Positions 7,380 to 14,905 of a stretch of DNA of 18,603 nt are shown here, one piece after another. The position numbers and the translations under genes were made by a program. Source of the stretch: Porticoccaceae bacterium (GTDB taxonomy: Bacteria; Pseudomonadota; Gammaproteobacteria; Pseudomonadales; Porticoccaceae); NCBI GenBank assembly GCA_003448675.1, contig DLXZ01000055.1:19477-38079 (forward strand), in the 5' to 3' direction. Every line of letters begins with the position of its first letter. The stretch's first letter is position 1. A model generated the notes under the pieces. It saw nothing but the letters and a program-made list of their open reading frames with translations. It had not been told where the DNA came from and made no database searches.

Positions 7380-8435
7380 ATGCGAACCGTACTCGTTAAA
7401 AACAGTCCTCCAATAGACGTTAATATCCTGCACAAACAACGCGGATTTGTTCTCACCGTCGAGTTCATCCTGATTACAACCATCCTGATCATTGGTAGTT
7501 TTGTCGGTGTTATCGCTATCCGCGACGCCCTGATCAAATACAAGTTCAAGCAACTGGACAGGAGCGTGATTGTTTCCGACGCCAACAACAGGGTATTGGG
7601 CCCGATGGTCGGTTTTGACGAACACGAAGCCCCTTTGCTGTTTTTTATAGACCGGACACTATCACCCGGCAACGAAGGCAGGGAACAGGCATTCCGAGCA
7701 TTGATTGGCATACGCGATGATCGATTCACCAGCCGTGAACCCATCTATTACACTCAACTCAACTGCAAGGGCGACCCCTGCATCAAACCGACCAGCAGTG
7801 AACGCTTGGATAATCGCGGCGTGGATATCGCTTCCACCGATACCGGGGCTGTGAGTTATTTCCATGCCTTGCAAGATGGACCCAACTACGCAATAGGCCA
7901 GGATCCGAGCGGTGGATTGAAAGGCTTTCTCTACAGGGAGTCCGTGGAGGCCTGCCCGGTTAATGTGATCACCGCGGTGACAGGTTCCCGCTATATTTCG
8001 CAGAAAGTGGTGTTTGGCAGCCCTTGTGAATCCCCTTTCACCTTGCCCCTTCCGACAGGTGATGCACCGCGTAATTGCCCGAGCCAAGCCAATGATGGTT
8101 CACTTCTCTGCCCGCAAGTGGGACCCGATGCCTGTGGAGTTGCAGAGCGAAACGGACAAAATAAATGCGCTTGCCCGGACGGTTACTACGACGCTGGCTC
8201 GCTGCTGGGACTCTCTACTGGTCAATGTTGCCCGGAGGGCACAACTGCCGAAGCCGGGTTAATCGGCATTACCTGCAGCGGTCCCGGACTGGTGAAGGCT
8301 GAATCCGTACCATCCGTCAGCGACCCGTCACAGAACGCTCTGGAAGGTTATCAACCTCCCTTCAATGTCAATTTACCTGCAGCTGGCTCTTCCGGAGAAG
8401 AGTGGCGTTATACCCCGCCAGAGAGTGAAAACTGA
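7380..8435 (+). CDS. Large Cys-rich prepilin-like protein (minor or tip pilin candidate)
   Basis: Probable minor pilin, adhesin-like tip subunit or pseudopilin of the same machinery. I choose the ATG at 7380 over the GTG at 7356 because it gives a 22-residue leader ending QRG, matching the 21-residue leader of the pilin at 3000. The mature N-terminus FVLTVEFILITTILIIG aligns closely with FIMTTELVLLTTTMVIG of the pilin, and both continue VG....RDA; again Glu is at +6. The remaining roughly 300 residues are a globular region with 12 cysteines in all, concentrated in an EGF-like C-terminal part (KCACPDGYYD ... CCPEGT), which suggests a disulfide-rich extracellular domain. It follows tadC by 65 bp and precedes the hybrid kinase by 75 bp. 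The prepilin-like N-terminus is clear; the tip role is inference. Confidence 0.7.
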   Translation: MRTVLVKNSPPIDVNILHKQRGFVLTVEFILITTILIIGSFVGVIAIRDALIKYKFKQLDRSVIVSDANNRVLGPMVGFDEHEAPLLFFIDRTLSPGNEGREQAFRALIGIRDDRFTSREPIYYTQLNCKGDPCIKPTSSERLDNRGVDIASTDTGAVSYFHALQDGPNYAIGQDPSGGLKGFLYRESVEACPVNVITAVTGSRYISQKVVFGSPCESPFTLPLPTGDAPRNCPSQANDGSLLCPQVGPDACGVAERNGQNKCACPDGYYDAGSLLGLSTGQCCPEGTTAEAGLIGITCSGPGLVKAESVPSVSDPSQNALEGYQPPFNVNLPAAGSSGEEWRYTPPESEN

Positions 8436-8510
8436 TTCAGGGAAGCCCCATGACGACAGCAAAACACCTAGATAAATGTGGCAGTATCTGGTTTCCGAGC
8501 GAGGTTGTAC

Positions 8511-11486
8511 ATGAAACTGGCACAAGAAACACCTGACGAGACACGGCGACTGAACGCTCTTCACAGGCTGAATCTACTTGACTCCGCCCAGGAAGAACGC
8601 TTTGACCGAATCACCCGTTTCATTCAAGCCTATTTCAACGTCCCCATTGCGCTAGTCAGCCTTGTCGACAGCAACAGACAGTGGTTTAAGTCAAAGCAGG
8701 GGCTCGACGTATGCGAAACCGAACGCTCAATTTCCTTTTGCGGACACGCTATCCACCACGACTCCGTATTCGTCGTCGAAGATACACTGAAAGACAGCCG
8801 GTTCGCTGACAACCCTTTGGTGACCGGGAAGCCGGGCATCCGGTTCTATGCTGGATATCCACTGCATACCGAAGATGACTACCGCATTGGCACCCTGTGC
8901 ATTATCGATACGGCACCAAGGCGCTTTGATATAGAACAACAGGAACGCCTCCGGGATGCGGGCCTGATGGTGGAAGCGCTGATACAACGACGCGCCTACG
9001 AGACACCCACAACCGGGGGAGGTTTGGGTCGATCGTTTTTCCGTTGGCTGATGGGCTTTACTTCACCCAAAACCAATCGGTGTTGTGCCATTGGCAGCGC
9101 ATTACTCGCGTCGGGTGCAATCCTGTTTCTCGCCGCCCAGATGGCACAGGATAAAGCCAAAGCCTACCACCTGAATCAGCGCCTGTTGATACAAAAAGAA
9201 TTGGAGGTAGCTGCTGCGGACCTGGAGTCGACCCTCAGCTCCTTGATTCCACAATCCTCGGCACTTGCGGCACTGGCAAGCGTTACTCCCTACCTTACCG
9301 CGGTTCAATTTTCCCGTTTTTCCCAATCACTGGCGCAGGGACATGATGCCGTTTACGGCTACGCACTGACCGTGAATAACACCCTCAAACATGCCTGGAA
9401 CCGGAAAGCTGCGGATTTAACACACGGCTCACTGACGGATATCCTTAACGACCATTTACCCCACATGCCTCGCAGGCACGAAACCACTACGCTTAGTGGG
9501 CCCTATTTGACGGCATCCGGAGAGAAAATACTCATAAGCAGCCATTCGACAGCGCCGGATGGCCCCGCCGCCAATGCCGAGGACACCACCTGGATCAATG
9601 CTCATAGCATTATCGATCTGACAGCCCTTCTCTCCGCCGGCGGTAGCAGCAATATTGATTTTGACTTGCTCAGTACCCCCAAGCCCGATGCTGCGACTAA
9701 CCAGCCGGAACTGTCTCACTCCGAAAGCTGGAGTACTGACCGGGGGCTGGTATTCGAATACCGTCTTTCATTGCCAAACTATTACTGGACCATGATTGCC
9801 CGCACGACAAGCCCAATCACCACCGCATGGCCCGGTGCAGCAACCCATTACACCGTATTTGCCATACTGGGCGGATTGGTTGGGCTTTTCATTTATGGCC
9901 TTGTCAGCCTGCCCGCCTACCTTCGTGATACCGCCAAACGCGCCATGCGAGCCAAAACCCGCAGTGAAAGCCTGTTCAGAAATGCCATCGAAGCCTTTCC
10001 CTATGGTTTTGTTATCTATGACGGACAAGGCAAGATTGCCACCTACAATCAAACCTTTGCTGACCTGTATCCCCAGATGAGAACTGAAATCAACGTTGGT
10101 ACGGATCGGGAAACCCTCAAGGAGCGAGCTATTGAACTAAATCAGGTTCAATATACTTCCCCAGCGATAGATTTAGCCTCGTCTTTAATGAAACAAACGG
10201 ATATACATCTGACCGATTGTCGCTGGATGCGCGTTATCGAAACCCCCTTGGATGATGGCAGTTGTGCCTGTTTCCACACGGACATCACCGACCTGAAGGA
10301 AAATGAGCACGCTCTGTCCGAAGCCATGCGCGCTGCTGAAGAAGCCAACCAGATGAAGAGCCAGTTCCTGGCCAATATCAGCCACGAGGTCCGCACCCCC
10401 CTCAACGGTGTACTGGGTCTGATTGAGGTGGTTCTTGAAGACAATCGGCTCCCGGCCGTGCAGCGTAACCATCTGGACGTTGCGCAGAAATCTGCTCAGT
10501 ATCTGCTGGGGATTCTCAATGACCTTCTTGATATCAGTCGCATCGAAGCCGGAAAAATCACCCTGGAATCCAAACCGGTTGATCTCACCGGGTTGATCGA
10601 TTCGACATTGGATATGGTTCGCGCGGAATCAGAAAAGAAAGGCCTGACCCTCAGCGGGCCTGATGGAAGTACACAACTACCAATTCTCATAGGCGATGCA
10701 AACAGAATCAGACAAATCCTGATCAACCTGCTGTCAAACGCCATTAAATTTACCGAATCCGGCGCCATTAAATTGATGGTCAAGTGTGACGAAACGTTAT
10801 CACAGGTCCAATTCTTCATCAGCGATACTGGATGTGGGATAAATGAAGACCAACTTGCGTTGATCAGAAAGCCTTTTATCCAGCTTGACACCTCACCGGA
10901 TTCCCGTCGTCCCGGCACGGGACTTGGCCTGGCAATCTGTGACAACCTGGTGAAGAGCATGCAGGGCCGAATGGATATTAAAAGCTGCAAGGGTACGGGT
11001 ACCACCGTGACGGTTACCCTACCGATGCCGGTCAGTGGTGATGGAACCCCACCACCAATCAGGGCAGACATAGTTTCGCCTGATGTCTCGACAATCGGTG
11101 AGAAGCAAATTCATATCCTGCTGGCTGATGATGGCGATACCAACCGGCTGGTTATCGAGTCGATGCTTCAAGATAATCGATTCAGACTGACACCTGTCAC
11201 CAATGGGTCGGAAGCCGTCTCCGCATGTAAAAATGATATTTTCGATGTCATTTTGATGGATATCTACATGCCTGTGGTAGACGGCATGGAGGCAACCCGT
11301 AGGATACGTCGCGATTCTGACAGCATCAATCAATCCACCCCGGTCATTGCGCTGACGGCTAACGCTATGGAGGGCGACAAGGAAACCTTTATAGCGTCAG
11401 GCATGAATGACTATCTTGCCAAGCCCATCAAAAAGTCTGACCTTCTCAACCTGGTCGAGCACTGGGCAATGGTCACCAGTAGCTGA
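8511..11486 (+). CDS. Membrane hybrid histidine kinase (GAF-TM-periplasmic-TM-PAS-HisKA-HATPase-REC)
   Basis: Sensor kinase with its own receiver. The ATG at 8511, behind GCGAGG, is preferred over the GTG at 8478; it gives 991 residues. Domains in order: cytoplasmic GAF (about 20-155, LVSLVDSNRQWFKS, FCGHAI, YAGYPL, GTLCIID); TM1 (about 191-212); a periplasmic CHASE-like region to about 445; TM2 (about 448-472); PAS (about 490-600, FPYGFVIYDGQGKIATYN); HisKA with phospho-acceptor His625 in ANISHEVRTPLNG; HATPase with N box RQILINLLSNAIKF, G1 DTGCGI and G2 GTGLGLAI; receiver with Asp917 in LMDIYMPVVDG and Lys in AKPI. There is no HPt domain, so an HPt partner is needed; the only one seen here is in the kinase at 14906. 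It sits 75 bp after the prepilin and is probably in the pilus operon. The ligand is unknown. Confidence 0.92.
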   Translation: MKLAQETPDETRRLNALHRLNLLDSAQEERFDRITRFIQAYFNVPIALVSLVDSNRQWFKSKQGLDVCETERSISFCGHAIHHDSVFVVEDTLKDSRFADNPLVTGKPGIRFYAGYPLHTEDDYRIGTLCIIDTAPRRFDIEQQERLRDAGLMVEALIQRRAYETPTTGGGLGRSFFRWLMGFTSPKTNRCCAIGSALLASGAILFLAAQMAQDKAKAYHLNQRLLIQKELEVAAADLESTLSSLIPQSSALAALASVTPYLTAVQFSRFSQSLAQGHDAVYGYALTVNNTLKHAWNRKAADLTHGSLTDILNDHLPHMPRRHETTTLSGPYLTASGEKILISSHSTAPDGPAANAEDTTWINAHSIIDLTALLSAGGSSNIDFDLLSTPKPDAATNQPELSHSESWSTDRGLVFEYRLSLPNYYWTMIARTTSPITTAWPGAATHYTVFAILGGLVGLFIYGLVSLPAYLRDTAKRAMRAKTRSESLFRNAIEAFPYGFVIYDGQGKIATYNQTFADLYPQMRTEINVGTDRETLKERAIELNQVQYTSPAIDLASSLMKQTDIHLTDCRWMRVIETPLDDGSCACFHTDITDLKENEHALSEAMRAAEEANQMKSQFLANISHEVRTPLNGVLGLIEVVLEDNRLPAVQRNHLDVAQKSAQYLLGILNDLLDISRIEAGKITLESKPVDLTGLIDSTLDMVRAESEKKGLTLSGPDGSTQLPILIGDANRIRQILINLLSNAIKFTESGAIKLMVKCDETLSQVQFFISDTGCGINEDQLALIRKPFIQLDTSPDSRRPGTGLGLAICDNLVKSMQGRMDIKSCKGTGTTVTVTLPMPVSGDGTPPPIRADIVSPDVSTIGEKQIHILLADDGDTNRLVIESMLQDNRFRLTPVTNGSEAVSACKNDIFDVILMDIYMPVVDGMEATRRIRRDSDSINQSTPVIALTANAMEGDKETFIASGMNDYLAKPIKKSDLLNLVEHWAMVTSS

Positions 11487-11518
11487 CATACGATTAGCAG
11501 CATAAAATGCGTTACGAG

Positions 11519-11531
11519 TGGCAATTTGCCA
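11519..11531. promoter_or_regulatory. Putative LuxO-like activator site upstream of the EAL gene
   Basis: TGGCAATTTGCCA is a perfect 5-bp inverted repeat with a 3-bp A/T spacer, the same TKGCA-WWW-TGCMA form found upstream of the pilin and regulator operons and two bases from LuxO's TTGCA-N3-TGCAA. It lies about 95 bp upstream of the -24 element. Binding is inferred. Confidence 0.6.
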
Positions 11532-11621
11532 TCAATATGAGAAGGCTGCCACATGCCAACCACCCCAGAATATACTCTTTATTTTTCAGTGATATAGGGT
11601 CCACCTCCCCGAACAAGAGTC

Positions 11622-11637
11622 TGGCATGCCGATTGCA
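11622..11637 (+). promoter_or_regulatory. Candidate sigma54 (-24/-12) promoter for the EAL phosphodiesterase gene
   Basis: TGGCATGCCGATTGCA matches TGGCACG-N4-TTGCW at 11 of 12 consensus positions, with GG and GC separated by exactly 10 bp. The predicted start, near 11648, is about 33 nt before the EAL ATG at 11681. It is the best sigma54-type match in the window. The remainder of the 11487-11680 gap contains the inverted repeat listed separately and nothing else I recognise. Confidence 0.78.
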
Positions 11638-11680
11638 AAAGTAGATTGTACAACCTGACCTGTCCCCAAGAGGCATGCAC

Positions 11681-12532
11681 ATGAACTCACTCTCTTTACA
11701 ACACAATATGCAACCGACCCAACCAGCCACGGATCCCGGCACCAACCCATGGGACGACCTAGGGAAAGTGATTGATGATGCCCTTGAAAACCAGCATTTT
11801 TCCATGGTGTATCAACCCCTACTTTGCATGCAGACCAGCAAACTGCTTGGCTTTGAGGCACTAGTGCGTTGCCAGTCTCCTGAATTTGGCTTTATTTCAC
11901 CGGAGTTCTTTATTCCTCACACCGAGGAATCTGGGCGCATCATTCCACTGGGAAACTGGATTTATCGCACAACCTTGCTGGATCTTAAACGGTTCCACCA
12001 ATACGGATTTAGCGACTTGACGATGTCCATTAACGTGTCACCCGTGCAACTTAAGGAACCCGGCTTTTATGAACAAGTCATGTCCTGTATATCAGAGCTA
12101 CAGCTTTCACCCAAAAATATTAAGCTGGAATTAACTGAAACCGCGTTGATTAAAGATCCTCAAGTCGTCTCGCGGGTACTGGAAGCATTCATGAATGCAG
12201 GTGTAAAAATCTGGATAGACGACTTCGGTACAGGTTTCGCTTCGTTAAGCCTGTTAAGAAAATTCAATGTGGACGGGTTGAAAATCGACAAAAGCTTTGT
12301 GGACGGGATTTGCGACAGCAACGAGGATTTCACCCTTTGCAGCGCCATCATTGCGATGGCGCAGCGACTGGATTTGGACGTCGTAGCGGAGGGCATTGAG
12401 GATGAAACGCAGCTACAAATTTTGAGTCAACTCGGTTGTGAGGTGGGGCAGGGCTATCTGCTGGGAAAACCTAATTCTTTTTCCAAAAATCTGGATATCT
12501 GGTCGGAAAAATCCATTGATCTCACGGCATAA
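11681..12532 (+). CDS. Stand-alone EAL-domain c-di-GMP phosphodiesterase
   Basis: Predicted to hydrolyse cyclic di-GMP to pGpG, lowering the signal that favours biofilm. I start it at the second ATG (11681) because the AAGAGG ribosome-binding site is 7 nt upstream of it and too close to the ATG at 11675; this gives 283 residues. The protein is almost only an EAL domain after a 20-residue N-terminus, with no membrane segment and no receiver. All catalytic and metal-binding motifs look intact: EAL at 59-61 (FEALVR), the Asn of SINVSPVQL, Glu of ELTETALI, DDFGTGFASL, Lys of LKIDKSF, Glu of AEGIED, and Gln of GQGYLLGKP. It is flanked upstream by a strong sigma54-type promoter and a LuxO-like site, so it is likely controlled at transcription rather than by phosphorylation. 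Confidence 0.93.
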   Translation: MNSLSLQHNMQPTQPATDPGTNPWDDLGKVIDDALENQHFSMVYQPLLCMQTSKLLGFEALVRCQSPEFGFISPEFFIPHTEESGRIIPLGNWIYRTTLLDLKRFHQYGFSDLTMSINVSPVQLKEPGFYEQVMSCISELQLSPKNIKLELTETALIKDPQVVSRVLEAFMNAGVKIWIDDFGTGFASLSLLRKFNVDGLKIDKSFVDGICDSNEDFTLCSAIIAMAQRLDLDVVAEGIEDETQLQILSQLGCEVGQGYLLGKPNSFSKNLDIWSEKSIDLTA

Positions 12533-12625
12533 ACACTGTCGCGGTCAGAATGGTTTTCAAATTCGTGACAGCCAAATTTTCTGCCGTCCCATAGGAGCGA
12601 TCCGGTAGCAAATTCGTTAAATAGG

Positions 12626-12638
12626 TTGCAAATTGCCA
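12626..12638. promoter_or_regulatory. Putative LuxO-like activator site upstream of the regulator operon
   Basis: TTGCAAATTGCCA has the form TKGCA-WWW-TGCMA and differs by one base from TTGCA-N3-TGCAA. It is about 100 bp upstream of the -24 element. An imperfect second copy, ACGCA-AAAA-TGCAA, follows directly. It would make the LuxO-like regulator autoregulatory. Confidence 0.58.
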
Positions 12639-12692
12639 CGCAAAAATGCAAAAGTGGGTTCATAACAAAACACACGATTCAGAATGAATCTA

Positions 12693-12705
12693 TAACTTAT
12701 TGATA
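12693..12705 (-). promoter_or_regulatory. Putative IHF site between activator site and sigma54 promoter
   Basis: TAACTTATTGATA matches the IHF consensus (WATCAANNNNTTR, read on the minus strand) at every defined position and lies roughly midway between the activator site and the -24 element. IHF bending in this position is a standard feature of sigma54 promoters. No equally good match is seen in the other two regions. Confidence 0.55.
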
Positions 12706-12732
12706 ATAAAAACATTATTGACCTAATGGGTT

Positions 12733-12748
12733 TGGCCCGATCCTTGAA
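12733..12748 (+). promoter_or_regulatory. Candidate sigma54 (-24/-12) promoter for the regulator operon
   Basis: TGGCCCGATCCTTGAA matches 10 of 12 positions of TGGCACG-N4-TTGCW, with GG at -24 and correct 10-bp spacing, but the -12 dinucleotide is GA instead of the nearly invariant GC, which would weaken it. Predicted start near 12758, about 70 nt before the ATG at 12830. Together with the sites upstream it fills the 12533-12829 gap. Confidence 0.5.
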
Positions 12749-12829
12749 CTCTACTATTTTGAATAGCCATTTAACGATCGACCTCATAAACACGGAAGAT
12801 CGTACTCTCTAACACCATTGGAGAAGAAT

Positions 12830-14275
12830 ATGAGTCGTCCGCAACCCCCACTTGTCTATGTCGTCGAAGACAGCCAGTCTAGTGGCGCCCTTTATTGCAG
12901 CCAGCTTGAAGGCGCAGGTTATGTTACCCGTCATTTTACGGATGGGTATTCCGCCTTGATAGGTATTAAGGAAACCATGCCCGATGCCATACTTCAGGAC
13001 GTTTGCCTGCCGGATATCACTGGCATTGATGTCCTTCAGTTTGTGAACCGGCAGCAATCTCCCGCGCCTGTTGTACTCATTACATCCAATAGTTCGATAG
13101 AGATCGCCGTTGACGCGATGCGGCATGGTGGCTTTGATTTTATCGAAAAGCCCTTCTCATCTGAACGTCTGATATCTTCAGTCGAAAATGCCATTAAAAA
13201 CCGCAACATCACCGCGTCACCCACCGTCAATGAGAATGACTCGAAACCGCCGAATCGTTCCCGTTTCATCGGTGATTCGCTGACCATGAATACGATATTC
13301 CGGCTTCTGGAAAGCGCATCAAGAAGTAAAGCCAGTGTTTTTATTACTGGAGAAAGTGGGACAGGCAAAGAAGTCTGCGCCATGACCCTCCATGATTCCA
13401 GTCCGAGAAGCAAAATGCCTTTCATCGCCATTAATTGTGCCGCGATCCCTGGCGATCTTTTTGAGTCAGAGTTTTTTGGCCACGTCAAAGGCGCGTTCAG
13501 TGGTGCACTGTCAGACCGGAAAGGCGCCGTGGAAGTAGCTGCGGGAGGTACTTTATTCCTAGATGAAATCTGCGAAATGGATATCAACCTGCAGGCAAAA
13601 CTGCTTAGATTTCTACAAACGGGGACCTTTACCCGAGTGGGCAGTAGTGAGCCACTGCACAGTGATGTACGGATTGTCTGTGCCACCAATCGCAATCCGG
13701 CAGAAGAAGTAGGCCAGGGACGCTTTCGAGAGGACTTATACTATCGGCTGAATGTGATTCCCGTGAAACTTCCTCCCCTCCGCGACCGGGGCGAAGATGT
13801 CCTTTTGCTGGCCAGACACTTGTTGTGTGAGAAAGCCCAGGCCAATCAAAAAACCTTCACCGGCTTTACTCCTGAAGTGGAACAGCTTTTTATGAATTAT
13901 GACTGGCCCGGTAACATACGGGAAATGCAGAATGTCATTGAAAACATGGTGGTGATCAACAGCGGAGAATGGATCGACCTGTCCATGTTGCCCTCCGGAT
14001 TTGGTGAACATAACAGCGAGGTAACGCGTCCTGCGAGACAACCCATTCCCGCCGATAACAACCTCACCACGATGGGTACCTCATCAAAAAATGACATAGT
14101 TCCCCTGCACCGTGTTGAAAGGAATGCCATTGAGCACGCCATTTCTGCGTGCGACAACAATATTCCGCTGGCAGCAGCCTATCTGGGAATCAGTGCCTCG
14201 ACTATCTACCGTAAGATAAAGTCCTGGGAGAGCGAAGATTCGGATATGCCGCAAAAGGACATCAGTCCCGCGTAG
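12830..14275 (+). CDS. LuxO-like sigma54-dependent response regulator (REC-AAA+-HTH)
   Basis: Activator of sigma54 promoters driven by phosphorylation. The ATG at 12830, with GGAGAAG just upstream, is chosen over the TTG at 12818; 481 residues. The receiver (about 10-125) has Asp57 (LQDVCLPDITG) and Lys in EKPF. The AAA+ domain has Walker A GESGTGKE (174-181), Walker B GGTLFLDEI (DE at 245-246), REDLYYRL and YDWPGNIREMQN. The sigma54-contact loop is GAFSGA (221-226), not the usual GAFTGA. The C-terminal Fis-type helix-turn-helix is AAAYLGISASTIYRKIKSW. Stretches such as SKASVFITGESGTGKEVCA, PFIAINCAAIP and AKLLRFLQTGTF resemble Vibrio LuxO much more than PilR or NtrC. It heads an operon with the H-NOX sensor (63 bp) and its kinase. 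The target sites are likely those listed upstream of three transcription units. Confidence 0.93.
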   Translation: MSRPQPPLVYVVEDSQSSGALYCSQLEGAGYVTRHFTDGYSALIGIKETMPDAILQDVCLPDITGIDVLQFVNRQQSPAPVVLITSNSSIEIAVDAMRHGGFDFIEKPFSSERLISSVENAIKNRNITASPTVNENDSKPPNRSRFIGDSLTMNTIFRLLESASRSKASVFITGESGTGKEVCAMTLHDSSPRSKMPFIAINCAAIPGDLFESEFFGHVKGAFSGALSDRKGAVEVAAGGTLFLDEICEMDINLQAKLLRFLQTGTFTRVGSSEPLHSDVRIVCATNRNPAEEVGQGRFREDLYYRLNVIPVKLPPLRDRGEDVLLLARHLLCEKAQANQKTFTGFTPEVEQLFMNYDWPGNIREMQNVIENMVVINSGEWIDLSMLPSGFGEHNSEVTRPARQPIPADNNLTTMGTSSKNDIVPLHRVERNAIEHAISACDNNIPLAAAYLGISASTIYRKIKSWESEDSDMPQKDISPA

Positions 14276-14338
14276 GCCCAAAAGATTCCACGCCAATCAA
14301 AACAGGTCTTCGAAACCCAACTGGCTGAGGCCATAATT

Positions 14339-14884
14339 ATGTACGGACTCATAAATAAATCCCTGAAATCCATGGTAATTGACAACCATGGTGCCGACGT
14401 CTGGCAGGAAATAATGGATGCTTCTGGTATTCCAGTCGACTCCTTTATCAGCATGCAACGTTACGATGACGCTATCACTTATTCACTTGTGGGCGCTGCG
14501 GCGACTGTTCTTGATACGCCGACTGAAAGTTGCCTGGAACAATTTGGACTCTATTGGGCAACCGTCACCGCACCTGAAGCATACTCCATACTCCTGGATA
14601 CAACGGGATCGAATCTTATCGACTTTCTGGAGCATACCAATGAACTTCACGACCGCATTACTTCAACCTTTATTGGCTATATACCTCCCTACTTCGAAGT
14701 TAGCCGTCAGGACAATCGCATAGCCTTGCGTTATGAAAGCAAGAGAGAAGGCCTCACCCCGTTTGTTATCGGCGTAGTAAAAGGCCTTGCAGAGCGATTT
14801 AACTCAACGTTGGTCTTTGATGAAACACAATATATTGCCGTACCTGAAGGCGAAACCAGTGTAATCCACTTCAGTATTGCCTAG
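14339..14884 (+). CDS. hnoX: H-NOX heme nitric-oxide sensor protein
   Basis: Soluble heme protein that binds NO and regulates a partner kinase. The 181-residue length is standard for a stand-alone H-NOX. The N-terminus MYGLINKSLKSMVIDNHG is typical. The proximal heme ligand is probably His104 in ELHDRI, and the heme-propionate motif YxSxR is intact (Tyr132, Ser134, Arg136 in RYESKREGL). At the position equivalent to the O2-stabilising Tyr140 of the thermophilic O2-binding H-NOX there is a Pro (141), which suggests NO selectivity. A TGAGG ribosome-binding site lies 8 nt before the ATG. It is placed between the LuxO-like regulator and a kinase that carries an HNOBA domain, 21 bp upstream, the usual gene pair for H-NOX signalling. 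The call is secure; the ligand preference is inference. Confidence 0.95.
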   Translation: MYGLINKSLKSMVIDNHGADVWQEIMDASGIPVDSFISMQRYDDAITYSLVGAAATVLDTPTESCLEQFGLYWATVTAPEAYSILLDTTGSNLIDFLEHTNELHDRITSTFIGYIPPYFEVSRQDNRIALRYESKREGLTPFVIGVVKGLAERFNSTLVFDETQYIAVPEGETSVIHFSIA

Positions 14885-14905
14885 GCGCCGCTGGCGAAAT
14901 ATCGT

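Noticed and set aside
8450..8536. 28-codon ORF overlapping the start of the hybrid kinase
   Set aside because: A weak AGGGAAG precedes it, but the sequence has no family and the overlap is easily due to chance.
12830..14275. Calling the regulator a quorum-sensing LuxO
   Set aside because: The AAA+ region is LuxO-like, but no LuxU, LuxQ/N or Qrr RNA gene is seen here; context points to NO input.
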